Positions 1-13,666 are shown, counted from the stretch's first letter. The stretch: DNA of 64,000 nt from Clusia tigrina (GCA_920105625.2 OV050030.1:318670368-318734367), one strand, 5' to 3'. Numbers and translations are program-made. The notes: generated from the sequence alone by a model not told the origin.

Positions 1-302
1 TACACATGACAGAAAAACTTTAGTGCTATTGTCATAAATTTCAACACTTAGAAATTCACCATCTGAGCCTCCAGAAATGTTTAACAAATTCACTCTTAAA
101 TTACTTTTACAATATATTGCCACACCCCCGCCATTTTTTTGATCTAATCGATCATTTCGAAAAAGCTTGTAGTTACTTATATTCAAACAAGAGTCACCTA
201 TACCTTTATGAAACCAGGTTTCAGATATACAAATTACATCAACAGATTAGTTCTCAAAGTTATAGAGTGTTTAACACAATCCATCTTAGGATGCGATCGT
301 AA
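1..302 (-). pseudogene. LINE A endonuclease fragment (left arm)
   Basis: Read on the minus strand, this encodes part of an exonuclease/endonuclease/phosphatase-type domain of a non-LTR retrotransposon, the nuclease that nicks target DNA. The recognisable motif ISETW is followed by a Gly-rich GGGVAIYCK stretch. The left-arm copy keeps about 60 bp (around 133-192) that the right-arm copy has lost, so it is the better template here. It is cut off by the window start and carries frame breaks. Assignment to a LINE endonuclease is firm; the clade (CR1- or Jockey-like) is not decided. Confidence 0.7.
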
Positions 303-855
303 GGTGTATAAAATTCCACAATCACCACAGAGTTGGGGTTGTTAGGTTTCGGCTTAATGCGAAAAATATCCTTAATCGGAGGGGACAAAAAATCAATAGA
401 CAAATTAAATTGAAAGAGCTTTTTAGATTCTCCTTATTAGAAAAAGGCAATCCAAAAAGAGCAGCATCCATGGGTGATCAACCGCACTGCCACTACAATT
501 GTTGCCTTCACTTAGCTGTTGAGTGAGTTTATCACAGGCGAGCAGCTAGAGCACACTTTTTGAATCTCTCTCCAATTGATCCCAACTCACTATCCAGCCT
601 GCTCACCACACAAGACAATTCGGCCGAGAGCTGACTGAACAGGCTGTCAGTATGGTGCCGAAGACGATCCTCAAGCTGCTTGATCTCAGCCCTAGCATGC
701 GCCTTCAATCTTTCCTCCACTGCCATCAGTTGAGTAGTAAAAGCACTCACACCACCGCTGGCCAATTTCGGCATATTGTCACACTTGATGTTGCCGCGCT
801 GCTCAGTTTGACGAGTCAGTGTCATTTGTCTAGCCGAATAGTTGCAATAACACAA
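303..855 (-). pseudogene. LINE A ORF1-like coiled-coil protein (left arm)
   Basis: An open stretch (855 to 532) encodes about 107 residues. The second half is rich in Leu, Glu and Arg with heptad-like spacing (MAVEERLKAHARAEIKQLED), as expected for the coiled-coil trimerisation part of a LINE ORF1 protein. Downstream (531 to 303) the frame is broken, but a segment typical of the end of such ORF1 proteins (IFRIKPKPNNPNSVVIVEF in one frame) can still be read just before the endonuclease. The order ORF1 then endonuclease on the same strand supports one LINE. A mirror copy lies at 16,998-17,530. Confidence 0.55.
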
Positions 856-2330
856 TATAGGCTCAAAGAAAGACAGTTATTGACGATGGCATAAAACAGA
901 GAGCATGAAACAGAAAAATAGCAACACCAGAATCGATGTAAACAATAAATACACAACATTCACAAAGAGAAAGTAATTGACTACTTGAGCACACCCAAAA
1001 ACAGTTAATTTGGTGTATGCTTATTGATGTTGCTATTAAGAGACACTAATTGTTGTTACTCTTCTTATTTTGCCGTTTGAGTCTGTTCAGTTCAATTTAA
1101 TTATGTTATTTCGAAGGAATTAGCACATATTTTGACACTATTACTCCATTTAATTTGAGGTAGTTGAAAAAAATCTATTTTTACATTTATATTTTTACTT
1201 TTGTTAAAGATCAATACAAGAAACTTGAACCAATCATCGTGAGTCACTTTTTCGATCGCATTGTTTACTATACATAAGTTTGTTCGTTTACGCCAGCGCC
1301 TATCTCCGGCGCCAAAAGGCGCATAAAAACTACGAGAGACCAGGACTCCTCAGAAACGACCCGCAACAATTGGCGCAGCCGATAGAGTCCGGCCAACATG
1401 AGGATACATGTTGGGGATACACCACAATAAATGCCAGTGTTTCTAGCATGTGTACGAGTATATTGTTTTCATTGTTTTTCGCTAAGGACATTTGAAATGC
1501 ACATTATTTTTATAGAAGTACACACATTTAAGCTTAGGGTAGTAGGCAAACATTATTTCAATTAGTGGTGCATACAACACGGGTGCATAGCAAAGTGATA
1601 TTAATTTGAGAACGATAACAAAAGAAGCGGGAATACGATAAATTTAAATAAATAATCTGTAGTCACATTCGGTAGTTGTGCAGTTATTAAGTGTAATTTT
1701 TATACTTACATTTTCTCTTTGGTATTACACTGCGAGTGCTTTTATATTTAAATGTTTATTTTTATAAAAATAAATCTGAAAACTTTATTTAATAAATCTG
1801 AAAACTTTATTTAAGTGTCTCAGACATTTCGGGTTAATGAATAATTAATTTTGTAATTTTGGATTTTGAAAATTATTACGTTTGTGTTAAATTATTACGT
1901 TTGGGAAGAAAAATTAATTTTAAAATTAAAAACAAAGTAAAATCTTCCTTGTTGTTTTCAAATTGACTCAAATGAGAAAGAATCATTTGAAGAATAGGAT
2001 TCTTTGCAGTTAATCTCATGAGACGTAAACCTAGACCAGAACCATCATGCACTTTACACCTCTATTCTTACTCAGTCACAAAACTCAACACAGGCACATT
2101 TGTCAGCCGAGTATCAGTAGAGACTCAGAGCTATTCACAGAGAAAAGTGAAAGCTCTCTGAGTGACACATGTGATTTTTATTGAGACAACATCGATAGCA
2201 TGTCACAGCGACATACATATAAAAAATTAATGAATTTTTTTTTATTTAATAATTTATTTTATCACAAATAAACAATAAAAAATTAACCAGGAGAAATCAA
2301 AGGACTACGCAGCAGCAGCTTCAATTTTAT
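856..2330. other. AT-rich arm sequence without a recognised gene
   Basis: Apart from the primer-binding site at 1,371-1,390 and a probable Gypsy LTR upstream of it, I see no coding region. A short inverted repeat with 8-bp stems (CCAACATG and CATGTTGG) lies at 1,392-1,415. A partial hairpin lies at about 1,983-2,028; its complete 22-bp version is in the right arm. Confidence 0.6.
1371..1390 (+). other. Gypsy-type primer-binding site, with probable LTR end upstream
   Basis: TGGCGCAGCCGATAGAGTCC resembles the tRNA primer-binding site of 297/17.6-type Gypsy elements, which starts TGGCGCAG. It directly follows CAACAAT, a plausible LTR end. The LTR would lie upstream, perhaps from about 975, but I cannot fix its start. 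No gag follows, so this is an isolated LTR-leader remnant. The mirror copy is at 16,446-16,465. Confidence 0.5.
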
Positions 2331-2422
2331 GTCGCATTTAGCAAAAGGCACGCGGAGCTGCAGGCAGGAAATTTGCATTTACAATATTTATATATATACC
2401 CATATACAACATACATATACTC

Positions 2423-4135
<1,713 letters not shown>

Positions 4136-5530
4136 ATACCATTGAAGGCGTACGTTGGTGTGATGTATTCGAAAGAGTCAGGAATACCCTCAAAATGTCT
4201 TAGAATGGACGCATGACCTATATTCCTGGCATCCCATTGATGCGTAGCTTTTAGCCTGATAGCTGAGTTTGCAGCCATTTTTTCACCAAAAAGCCTGACA
4301 GGCAGCAGATTGAGCATAATATCCAATGCTGCCTTTGGAGTCGTTCTAATGGCACTACTTATGAATACCTCTGCCGTTCTTTGTACCTTTGTTATCAGCC
4401 TATTGTATGTGGACTTACTTAGGGCTGTCCACCAAGCTAGCACCCCATAGAAAAGGACTGGTCGTACAACAGCTGTATATATACAATAGGCTACCTTAGG
4501 CTGTAACCCCCATTTTTTGCCTATAACTCTTTTGCAAGAGTACAGAGCAACCTGAGCCTTCCTAATGCGCTCGCTTATATTAGCCTTCCAATTCAACTTC
4601 CTATCTAGGATCACGCCCAGATATTTAGCCTCCTCGACAAGGTCAATATCTACACCCATTAGTTTTGGAGCAATAAATTGAGGAATTTTGTACTTCCTAG
4701 TGAAGAGTACCAGCTTAGTCTTGGTCGGATTAACCCCCAACCCAGAGTCAGTAGTCCATTTAGAGAGAATGTTCAGCATGTTTTGCATAAAATCCCTCAA
4801 AGTAGATATGTATTTACCCGAGATACTAATAGCAACATCATCCGCATACGCAACCAACTTGCACTCTTCCCTCTCCAGTCGAACAAGCAGCTGATTTACA
4901 GCAAGATTCCAGAGTAGGGGTGAAAGATCTCCACCTTGAGGTGTGCTTCTGCGCACGGACTTCTTGGCCGACGCCGCCCCAAGCTGCGAATTGATTATCC
5001 TGCTACTAAGCATGTTTTCAATCCACCTGCTAATGGCGGGTTCCACCTCCAAGTCTCGCATCGCACCGAATATTGCGTCTGATTTGATATTGTTAAAAGC
5101 TCCCTCAATGTCCAGGGAAGCCACTAAGGAGAACTCTTTGTTGTGCAGGGAGCACTCAATACTAGAGACTAAGGAGTGTAAAGCTGTCTCCACCGATTTA
5201 CCCTTAAAGTAGGCATGCTGAAAGACTGACAACTTCTGTCTGTCTATAGTGAGCCTCAGATGAATATCTAATAACCTTTCCAGAATTTTTAGACAGAAGG
5301 AGCTTTTGCCGGCCTTGGGTATAAAAATTACCCTCATATGCTTCCATGAGTCTGGAATATACGCTAATTCAAGACAACTATTATAGATCTTTAACAGCCA
5401 CTCTATTATAAGCTTCTCTGACTGCTGAATTTCAATTGGAGCTACACCATCTGGGCCAGATGCTTTAATTGGTTTGAAGCTATGGATAGCCCATTGCAAT
5501 TTTGGTTTCGTGACTATGTCTGAGTTGACT

Positions 5531-6678
5531 TCAACTACATTCCCGCTGGGCTTCGCTCGAGCAACCAGGGAAGTGAGTCTCCAGAAGAAGCTCTAGAGTC
5601 TCATTACTATTTGAAGTCCAGGATCCATCCTCCCTCCTCAGGTAACCAGGTACCATTGGAGCAGTTGATAGGATCTTCCTCAACCTGGACGTCTCAGATA
5701 TATCTTCTACGTCACCGCAGAAGTTTCTCCACGATTCTCTCTGTGCTTTCCTAAGCTTACTTTTGAAAGCTCTGAGTGCTGGCTTATATAAAGCCCAGTC
5801 TGCACTATCTCTAGACTTATTTGCGCTGTTGAAAAGTTTCCCACAGTTTTGTCTGAGTCCCCTAATTTCCTCCCCCCACCTGGGTCTACTGAGGGGGCAA
5901 GAGATCAATAGAGCCTTATTAAGAGCAACCGTTAGAACCTCCACAAACCTATCAATTTCGTCACACGTGCCTGTGCTTGTGGGGTTCTGAGGTAGTAGTC
6001 TAGCTACAGTCACCTTGTAGAGGTCCCAGTTTGCTTTCCTGACATTTCTAAAAGCCTTAGGGCTGGGTAGACTATCCAGAAGATGAAACTGAATTAACAT
6101 ATGATCCGAAAAGGAATGTTCCTCTAGAGCTCTCCAATTTGAGATCCGATCAAAAATTGATTCGGAGGCAAGGGTTAAGTCAAGGACTTCTTGCCTATTA
6201 GCAGTAATAAAACAGTGGGTTCTGACCTCTTATTGCATACAGAAAGGTTAGTCGTTACAATATATTCATATAATGACTCACCTCGTTCATTGACATCCGT
6301 GCTTCCCCAGATGTCATGGTGAGCCTTTGCATCCACAACAAGCTTCTGTAGGTTGGCTTCTAGAAGGATCTCATGGTCATGCGCCATATAGGCCGAGACC
6401 AACCAGTACCGTCCCTTGCCACTTTGCAGGCAGACGGCCATTAAATCCTTGTTGCTGTAATTGGGGAGAATAAATGCGCTAACATTATTCCTAATGAGGA
6501 TCCTAGGTCTTCCTTCACTTACGGTATACAGCAAGCTATAATTTTCAGTCCTGAGACCACATACCAAGTCCCCGTGTGTCCAGGGTTCTTGGATCAGGAC
6601 AACGTCTACTCCGCCTTTTGCAACACGGAGCTGAAGGCTGGCAGACGCCGTCTTCGAGAGATGGAGGTTAATCTGCAT
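5531..6678 (-). pseudogene. LINE B ORF2, endonuclease part
   Basis: ORF2 starts at the ATG at 6,678, overlapping the ORF1 stop by one base. The N-terminal part is an APE-like endonuclease for target nicking: VVLIQEPW near residue 30 and HHDIWGSTDVNERGE near residue 125 are characteristic. The frame breaks near 6,215 at a T-run; adding one T restores the expected continuation (LDLTLASES). The frame then stays open to about 5,540, covering the endonuclease-RT linker. A second single-base break at a CCC run near 5,550 separates it from the RT domain. Both breaks are one-base changes at homopolymers. Confidence 0.8.
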
Positions 6679-7526
6679 TATTCTCTGCTACTTGTAGCGC
6701 TGGTCACCTCCACCAGAGGTGGAGAATCTCCAAACCCCCACAGTTGACATAGAGTCACTGCGTTTCGGGTGCATGGCGGAGTAAAAATCTCCAAGATAGC
6801 CTCAGGGTCAGACGGTTCGGCTGGGATCCACGCGCGCGCTCTAGGTCTACTAGGGATCAACTCCCTAGGTACGACTTCGAGCCTTGCACCTGGCCATGCT
6901 TCCCCTATCCTGGAGGTCGCAATCTTATAAAGGTCGACTGACCTTTGATCCGCGCAGGCAATCAGCTTTACGTGGCCCTGATGCCATCCGCTGTCGCGAA
7001 AAGAGGGAAAACCACTTGGGAATTCCTTCAAATGCTGGAGGTAGAGCCTTGAAAGGCTTACTTCTACCTTTTTCCAGCACTCAGGAGCGATACTGCCATC
7101 CGGGTCATTATGATCTATGACCGCCATGACCTGGTGTCCTTTCAGCACTTCGCTGAAGGACTTCGTGGTGACAGTACCGCGCTTTTAAAACTTCTTTGGG
7201 TCCGGGTGGATGGTCTCTTCTAGGGACCGTTGACGTTTTGTAGCCTGTTGTGTTGGAGCTTGAGACTCCTTCACGACTTTCGTCGCCCACTCGAGGGAAG
7301 CCTTCTGATTCACCGTCCTCTCCTTCTCTGGGATCCGCGACAAGCGTTCCACCGTCCGGAGAGCACCCCTTTTTAGCTTGTAGTACCTTTTGGTTCCCTG
7401 GTTAGCAACACTATCGCAGAACTGGGCTTTGCTTGTGCCAAGCTCGTCGTCCTTAGCTACAATAGCCGCCGCAGAGTGTGCAGAGGATTTTGGATTCCCA
7501 TCCGAAATAGCGTTTAGAGACTGCAC
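6678..7526 (-). pseudogene. LINE B ORF1 protein (DUF4780-like C-terminus)
   Basis: This is the putative RNA-binding protein of LINE B. From the ATG at 7,526 the frame runs about 113 codons to a TAA at 7,185-7,187, then continues in the same frame to the natural stop at 6,678-6,680, about 282 codons in all, so a single in-frame stop breaks it. The N-terminal part is basic. The C-terminal half (MAVIDHNDPDGSIAPECWKK and later WIPAEPSDPEAILEI) resembles the DUF4780-type domain seen with insect LINEs; that link is from memory. I see no CCHC knuckle. Its TAA overlaps the ORF2 ATG as TAATG. Confidence 0.72.
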
Positions 7527-7933
7527 GTCAGTTTTTTTTTTTTTAAATTGTTCATCTGGTTCTTACGGCCAACCGCTCGATTAATCAAGCTAAGGCAGCC
7601 AAAAATTTGAAAGGGGAATGGGTTGGTCAACTGTGGCAGCGCCCCATACCACTGCAAGGCCACCGTTACTACCTGAGGCGGCCTGGTGTGAGGAAGGGGA
7701 GCTCCGTTAGGATACAGCCTAATTAACCTCCTGGCTGCAAAACAACATCCAATGGGCACGATCCCAAGAACACCCTGGATTAGGAGGGAGACAGTTCTTA
7801 GTTGGATTACTCCGCAGTAGTCAGTCCGGCTAGGGTAATCCAATAAGAGCCGAAACTCAACCATCCTAACCCATTGCGTCATTGCAATCACTTAAGCTTT
7901 CGTACCCCGACAATGTGACTGCTCTTCACGAAG

Positions 7934-7936
<3 letters not shown>

Positions 7937-8009
<73 letters not shown>

Positions 8010-8109
8010 GTCTCTTTCTCTCATAAGCAATAAGCGAAAAACGATAAACAGGCTGATTCTAAGTACAATATAAACAGGGTACATATAAATACATATATAT
8101 ATATATATG
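7937..8109. repeat. (TA)n tracts between the two LINE B copies
   Basis: A TA run of about 70 bp (7,937-8,007) and a shorter one (8,092-8,109) flank about 85 bp of unrecognised sequence. They separate the 5' end of the minus-strand LINE B from the 5'-truncated plus-strand copy. Confidence 0.9.
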
Positions 8110-9090
8110 TGCCATTAGAACGACTCCAACGGCAGCATTGGATATTATGCTCAATCTGCTGCCTGTCAGGCTTTTTGGTGAAAAAATGGCTGCAAACTCA
8201 GCTATCAGGCTAAAAGCTACGCATCAATGGGATGCCAGGAATATAGGTCATGCGTCCATTTTAAGTCATTTTGAGGGTATTCCTGACTCTTTCGAATACA
8301 TCACACCAACGTACGCCTTCAATGGTATGTGCAAGATCTCCATTCCCTCCAGGACGAATGGAAGGATGGCATATCCTCTCATGTAGAAGGGGTTCACATT
8401 TACACAGATGGATCCAAACTACAGAGTAGGGTGGGAGCTGGTGCATTCTCAGAAGATTTGGATATTAACATGTCCTTTAGGATGCCCGACCACTGCAGTG
8501 TTTTTCAGGCAGAGGTCGTGGCTAAGGAAGAAGAAGATATCTGGACATGATATTTGCATTCTGTCCGACAGCCAAGCTGCTTTGCGCTCCCTGGATTCAG
8601 TTATTATCACCTCAAAAGCCGTCAAGAGCTGCCGCAAATCTTTAGACGAGATAGCTAAGCAGACCCGTCTGCATCTGTGCTGGGTTCCCGGTCACAGAGA
8701 TATTCCAGGGAACTGCAAGGCGGTACGCCCGTGAGGGTACTACCATACCGATGGAACCAGATAGGTCGCAATTCGGTATTCATATTGCCACATGTAAGCT
8801 CTTAGTAAATACAATATCCTTAGGAACAGCGGGCAGGCGCTGGTCTGAACTTTCAGGATGTAAAATAGCAAGACAAACCTGGCTGGAGATAAGTGTCAAG
8901 CGCTCTAAGGATCTACTGGCAGAGACAAAGCATAGGTCCCGTGATTAGCGTCCTAACGGGACACTGGACTCTAGGCACACACGGGTATAGGCTGGGGATC
9001 GCCTCTAACGACTTCTGCAGGAGTTGCATGGACGGGAGGAGGAAGAGTCTACTGCTCACCTGTCGGGTGGCCTACTTACTTACCTACCTT
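8110..9090 (+). pseudogene. LINE B, inverted 5'-truncated copy (RT end, RNase H, Cys-rich tail)
   Basis: This repeats LINE B bases 4,363 to 3,464 in the opposite orientation with few differences (for example Glu to Val and His to Pro in the RNase H). It carries the same two frame breaks, giving open pieces at 8,138-8,386, 8,329-8,550 and 8,408-8,734. It continues past the point where the other copy stops, encoding DFCRSCMDGRR and related Cys-containing sequence expected at the end of LOA/R1-type ORF2. It ends in CTTCCTT followed by (TA)n at 9,096. Confidence 0.88.

Positions 9091-9095
<5 letters not shown>

Positions 9096-9139
<44 letters not shown>
9096..9139. repeat. (TA)n tract at the LINE B tail and Helitron 3' flank
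   Basis: About 44 bp of TA repeats lie between the LINE B plus-strand copy and the Helitron 3' terminus at 9,140. Confidence 0.95.
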
Positions 9140-9140
<1 letters not shown>

Positions 9141-9170
9141 TAGCGTACCCCTCTGCACACTTCGTAGCGC
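9140..9170 (-). other. Helitron 3' terminus with hairpin
   Basis: On the minus strand GCGCTACGAAGTGTGC (9,170-9,155) folds into a six-pair stem with one bulge and a GAA loop. It is followed by AGAGGGGTACGCTAG and then T in (TA)n. This matches the usual Helitron end: a small hairpin about 10-15 nt before CTRR, then T. Confidence 0.85.
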
Positions 9171-9217
9171 AAACAACATAAATAAAATAAGAAAAATTAA
9201 ATATAATTGAATTTTTT

Positions 9218-9784
9218 TTATTGCAATACTCTTTGATATACAACATTTTTCGTCTTCTTATTTTCCGTATAAATATATAAGACTGACGGTTTGCCCACAC
9301 GTGAACAGGCAACATACAATTGTCCGTGTGAAAACACTGGATACTCCAAATTCACACCGCAAACTCCTAACGATTGGCCTTGAGCCTTGTTTATGGTGAC
9401 TGCAAACGCGAGACGAATTGGAAATTGCAGTCGTTTAAATTCAAACGGCATATCAGACGGTATCATTGGAATGCGCGGAATTAATACATCTTCACCTTTA
9501 AATTTTCCAGTCAGAATTGTAGCTTCAACCAAATTGTTCATTAATTTTTTGATAGCTAATCTCGTTCCGTTGCACAATTTCGGTTGATTAATATTTCGAA
9601 GCATAATTACAGTGACACCAACTTTTAACTGAAGATTATGCGGAGGTAATCCTGGTAGATCTAATGAATTCAGAAATTCAGTTGGATAATTAACCACATC
9701 TTCATCATTCGTAACGGTATCAACAGATTTGTATGAAATCAAATCACCAGGAATTTTAGATTGTATCTCAAAATGAATGAACAT
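9218..9784 (-). pseudogene. Helitron RepHel, helicase C-terminus (frame-shifted)
   Basis: This holds the remaining helicase motifs: LRNINQPKLCNGTRL, FAVTINKAQGQSL and LYVACSRVGKPSVLY, typical of motifs V and VI of PIF1-type helicases. It is the continuation of the upstream frame after a single-base shift, not a separate gene. It ends at 9,218, 78 bp before the element's 3' terminus. Confidence 0.9.
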
Positions 9785-12541
9785 CCTTATTTTTCGCTGC
9801 TAAAATGGCTCTTTCACTCAACCAAGCATGATTCTTATAGTGTTGTGCAATGTCCGGAAAAACACTTTCAATCAATTCTTCAGCTGATTGCATAAAATGA
9901 CAAAAATCAGTTGGCAAAGTAATCAATCCTGATTCATCAACAGGCATTGAACCATTACCAATTTTTAGCAATTGCGCTGAAAATTTAGCAGCAGATGGAT
10001 CGTTTTGCAATTCCACACGGACATTAGTTGTTAATTTCAATCTTTTGATATAACGCCATAAACAGGATGATTTTAAACATGCATTAATTTCGTCAGCTGC
10101 AGTTGATTTGGGAATGACAGGTAGTGTTTGCCTGAAATCACCAGCCAGCAACACCAATGCACCACCAAATAAATCAGTACATCCACGAATATCTCTCATT
10201 GTTCTGTCAAATGCTTCAACTGATTTCTTATGCGCCATAGTGCACTCATCCCACACAACAATATCACATGCCTGCAAAAGTTTAGCTGTTCCAGATGTTT
10301 TCGATATATTACACGTCGGATGTTCAATAACTTGAATATTCAAAGGCAATTTCAAAGCAGAATGTGCTGTCCGTCCACCGTCCAACAAAGTTGCAGCTAT
10401 GCCAGAAGAAGCCAATGCCAATGCAATTTTATTCTCAGAACGTATGGTTGCCAAAATCAAAGAAATCAAAAATGTTTTTCCGGTACCACCAGGTGCATCC
10501 AAAAAATAAAATCCACCGACTCCGCTATTGACAACTTGCATAATCGAATCATACGCCACTTTTTGTTCCAAATTTAATTTCGGACGATTATCTACAACGT
10601 ATGCATTCAACAAAACACAATCGTACTGCAACTCACGTTGTAACTCCTGCTCGAATAAAGCATGCATTGGACGATTAGGTGATGGCATTCCCAATTGAAC
10701 TAAAGCCTTATTTCCAATTGCCAAACATAAATCCTCAATCATAAGTAATGCTTCATTGTAAATTTCTGGAGTAAAATCCATCACTGGATTATGATTAATT
10801 CGGCGCATTCGATTCAAAATATCTTCCGACAAAAAATCTTGATACTTTGTCCATAACTCCAACGGATTTGATGGAAAACACGTAGACAAAATTATTGCAA
10901 ATAAATTCCGAATTTGATGCGGATGAGCAACAACAGATGCATCAGCTAAAGTGTGATCCCAATGTGCATCATTTTCCAACAAATTCAATTTCTGACATGC
11001 TTCTCTGTACGTCACACATAATTCACTATCGACAGTTCTCAAATCACCAAACGATGTTGGCCCACGAACATTAACTAACAACAAACGCAAATAAAAGCAC
11101 TCAGCATTATTCGGATGAACAGTGTATATTCGTCCCAAAGCATCACTCGAATACAAATTCATATGACCTGCCACACGATTTCCTTGTTTTCGTCGTTGAA
11201 ATTCTTTCTTCGTTGCATTCCAAGTAAAATATGTTGGAACCTCAGCATACAACAACGTTTTGGCAAAATCATCAACTGCACACAACTTGAAAAAAGCTGT
11301 CAATGTTGTATCTGTAGGTGATGCAGCTCTTTCAGCAGCATTTGCAGCTGTAAAATAAACACGTTGGCCATTTTCTAAGTGTACCGCAAGGTGAACGACT
11401 GTTGGATACCTCTCATGAATATGAAATGCAAATATACGCCAAATGGCTTCATTGCTGCTAATATAACGCCCCATTTGAAACCGAGTTACTTCGTCGTTTC
11501 TGTTTGGATCTGACACTCCGAAAACTGCCATATCGCTTCCTTTGTTGACATATTTGCAAATGTACTTAATTGACTTAGCAGAATTGCAATACTCGACGTT
11601 TATATGTGCTTTGAAAACTTTCGACAACAGTGGTGAATATAGCACAATCCATCTGTTATCAACTTCAACGTCTTGATTCCGTACTTTGATAATCAAATAT
11701 CTACCAATTTCCTCAGTGGATCTACGACGATACAAAGGATAACCATCTTCACCAGTTACTGTATCCGATACCAAAGCTCTTGGATATCGCTTCGTACATT
11801 TGCCTTCAGCCATACATGGTGAATTAACGTTGTATTCTCCACATGGTCCATGAATCATGTTTTGAGTAGCAACTGCATATAATTCCGGATCACTCGCACA
11901 ATCTGGTATTTCGGCTGAAATAACATGATCCACCTCGTCCGGAGTGATCTTATTCACCAGCCAAGTCAAAAAATGAGCGTGAGGCAAACCACGCTTTTGC
12001 CATTCAATGGAATACATCCAACATTTCACCTCACCAAACACCCGACTTTTCACAATTAAATTCATCAATGCCTTCAACTTTTGATTGAATACACGGGCAG
12101 TAATATCATGCCGATCCATTGTTTTTTGCCCATCAAAAAGAAGGTCTTTCAACTCATCCCATTGAGGGTTACAGGTAAACGTGATGAAAAGATCGGGACG
12201 ACCATAATGACGAACGTAACTCATTGCGTCTTGCGCGTATTCGTGCATGTGTCTCGGGCTACCTTGATATGACGATGGTAATATGATCATTTTGCCAAGA
12301 TTATCAACGTTTCCATCATTGTTTATAGCATCCCGCAAGTGAATGTACTCCTCTGAGCGCAATTTCCTCTGATTAAATCTAATGAAATTCAATCTCTCAG
12401 TCTCGATTTTTGCATACATGTCAACGACAAATTGGTGAAGAAGTCGACGGCAATATAACAAATAATTCACTTCACCCTGCCGAACCATGAAACGATATGA
12501 ATAAAAATTCATTGCGCTTACTTTTTTTCTCGTTTCAACAA
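9768..12541 (-). pseudogene. Helitron RepHel, second exon: HUH Rep nuclease and PIF1-like helicase
   Basis: The open frame runs about 920 codons. The Rep part has the metal-binding H-x-H motif in RGLPHAHFLTW and two-Tyr-type motif in YICKYVNKG. The helicase part has the Walker A DAPGGTGKT, motif Ia ASSGIAATLL, Walker B VVWDECTMAH and motif III LAGDFRQTLPVIP. Together they nick, transfer and unwind DNA for rolling-circle transposition. The frame stops at 9,768 through a one-base change near 9,770-9,785; the C-terminal helicase motifs continue in the next frame. Confidence 0.93.
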
Positions 12542-12607
12542 CTAAAATCAAATTAAATTCAGTTAGAAGTTTTCACAAATAATTAAAAAAAAATCGAACA
12601 CACTAAC
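12542..12607 (-). other. Spliceosomal intron in the Helitron RepHel gene
   Basis: On the minus strand the donor is G|GTTAGTG and the acceptor ATTTTAG|TTG, 66 nt in all, AT-rich with a T-rich stretch. Removing it joins TCC G to TT GTT, restoring one open frame between the two halves of RepHel. Length and AT content fit short fly introns. Confidence 0.85.
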
Positions 12608-13666
12608 CGGAAGAGGGATTTATCATCTTAATATTGAAATGATAACCATCTTCTCCGCGGCTAAATAACAACGGATACTGCAAACCGTCATAACACCGAT
12701 GAGTTTCTGATACTCGTTGAAGCTGCATATTGCGACGACGTAATACAATATCTCTCGATTTAAATTCATCTCCAATAATTACAATAGCCACTTCATCCAT
12801 CGTTGGTGCATTAAACCTTCTAGCATGTTCACCAGGTGGCGTTTTATCAGCACGAATAACAATTGCATACTCGTCAGATGGCATTTGATCTAATGCTGTT
12901 TGAAATAATCGAACTAACTCATTTTCATCATGCAACATATTCTGCAACTGTTCAACAACATCATTCCTCAAAATTGATGAAATGTCACAACGACGATTGG
13001 TTTCAACAGTCGAGTTACCCACAAAGTATATTTGTAAAAATTGATAGCTTTGATCTGGGAGTGGTAACAAAGAACCAAGTCGATGGTAAACTTGGCCTTG
13101 AATCTGTTGAATACCAAAATTTTTGCAACCGTACATATTGTTATTATCAAAACAAACATGATATATGTCATTCACCGTAATTACCTTAAATGTCGGCATG
13201 AAATTATCTCTAATAATTTTAGTGGCACCAAACGACGTCATTTGAAAACACGAATTGTACGTTTGTATGTTTGTTAAAAATGCTTTGAACTCGGAGAAGT
13301 GCCAATAATCATTGAACGCAAAGGCTCTGGTGGTGGATTCAATTGAGGTAATTTCACTTGGCCACTTGCACAACATAATCCAGGATTTTCATGTTTAAAT
13401 TTGAAAGCCTTGCAATAAACACACACAACAGACATTGTTCCAATTGAAACGACATCAAGAGACGCATAATTTAAATAAGCATCATAAGCAAATGCTGCAC
13501 GTTCCAAAACAATTCTTGGGTTTCTCGATGCTCTCAAACGTCTCATTCCAGCTCTTACAGCTGCATTTACATTAGCACGCTGTGCATCGCTTTGCGCAGC
13601 TCTACTCGCCACAGATGACCTAGCAGTAGCTGTACGACGCCCAAGTTGGCTACGACGACGGGTCAT
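12608..13666 (-). pseudogene. Helitron RepHel, first exon (N-terminal region)
   Basis: This is the N-terminal part of the rolling-circle replication initiator/helicase. It starts at the ATG at 13,666 with a very basic segment (MTRRRSQLGRRTATARSS), then a Cys-containing region (VCVYCKAF, GLCCASGQVKLP), then SCFQMTSFGA and HRLGSLLPLPD. The reading frame is broken once, near 13,274-13,278, where SKHF is followed by stop. One extra T in the TTTTT run would continue the frame into LTNIQTYNS, so this is a one-base deletion. The exon ends in phase 1 at a GT donor (12,607-12,606) and joins the next exon in frame across a 66-nt intron. Confidence 0.82.

Noticed and set aside
652..894. 80-codon plus-strand frame opposite the LINE A ORF1
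   Set aside because: It lies opposite the coiled-coil frame, and its composition is explained by that frame.
9387..9587. Open frames on the plus strand across the Helitron (also 10,108-10,577, 11,115-11,321, 12,081-12,272)
   Set aside because: They are antisense shadows of the conserved RepHel gene.
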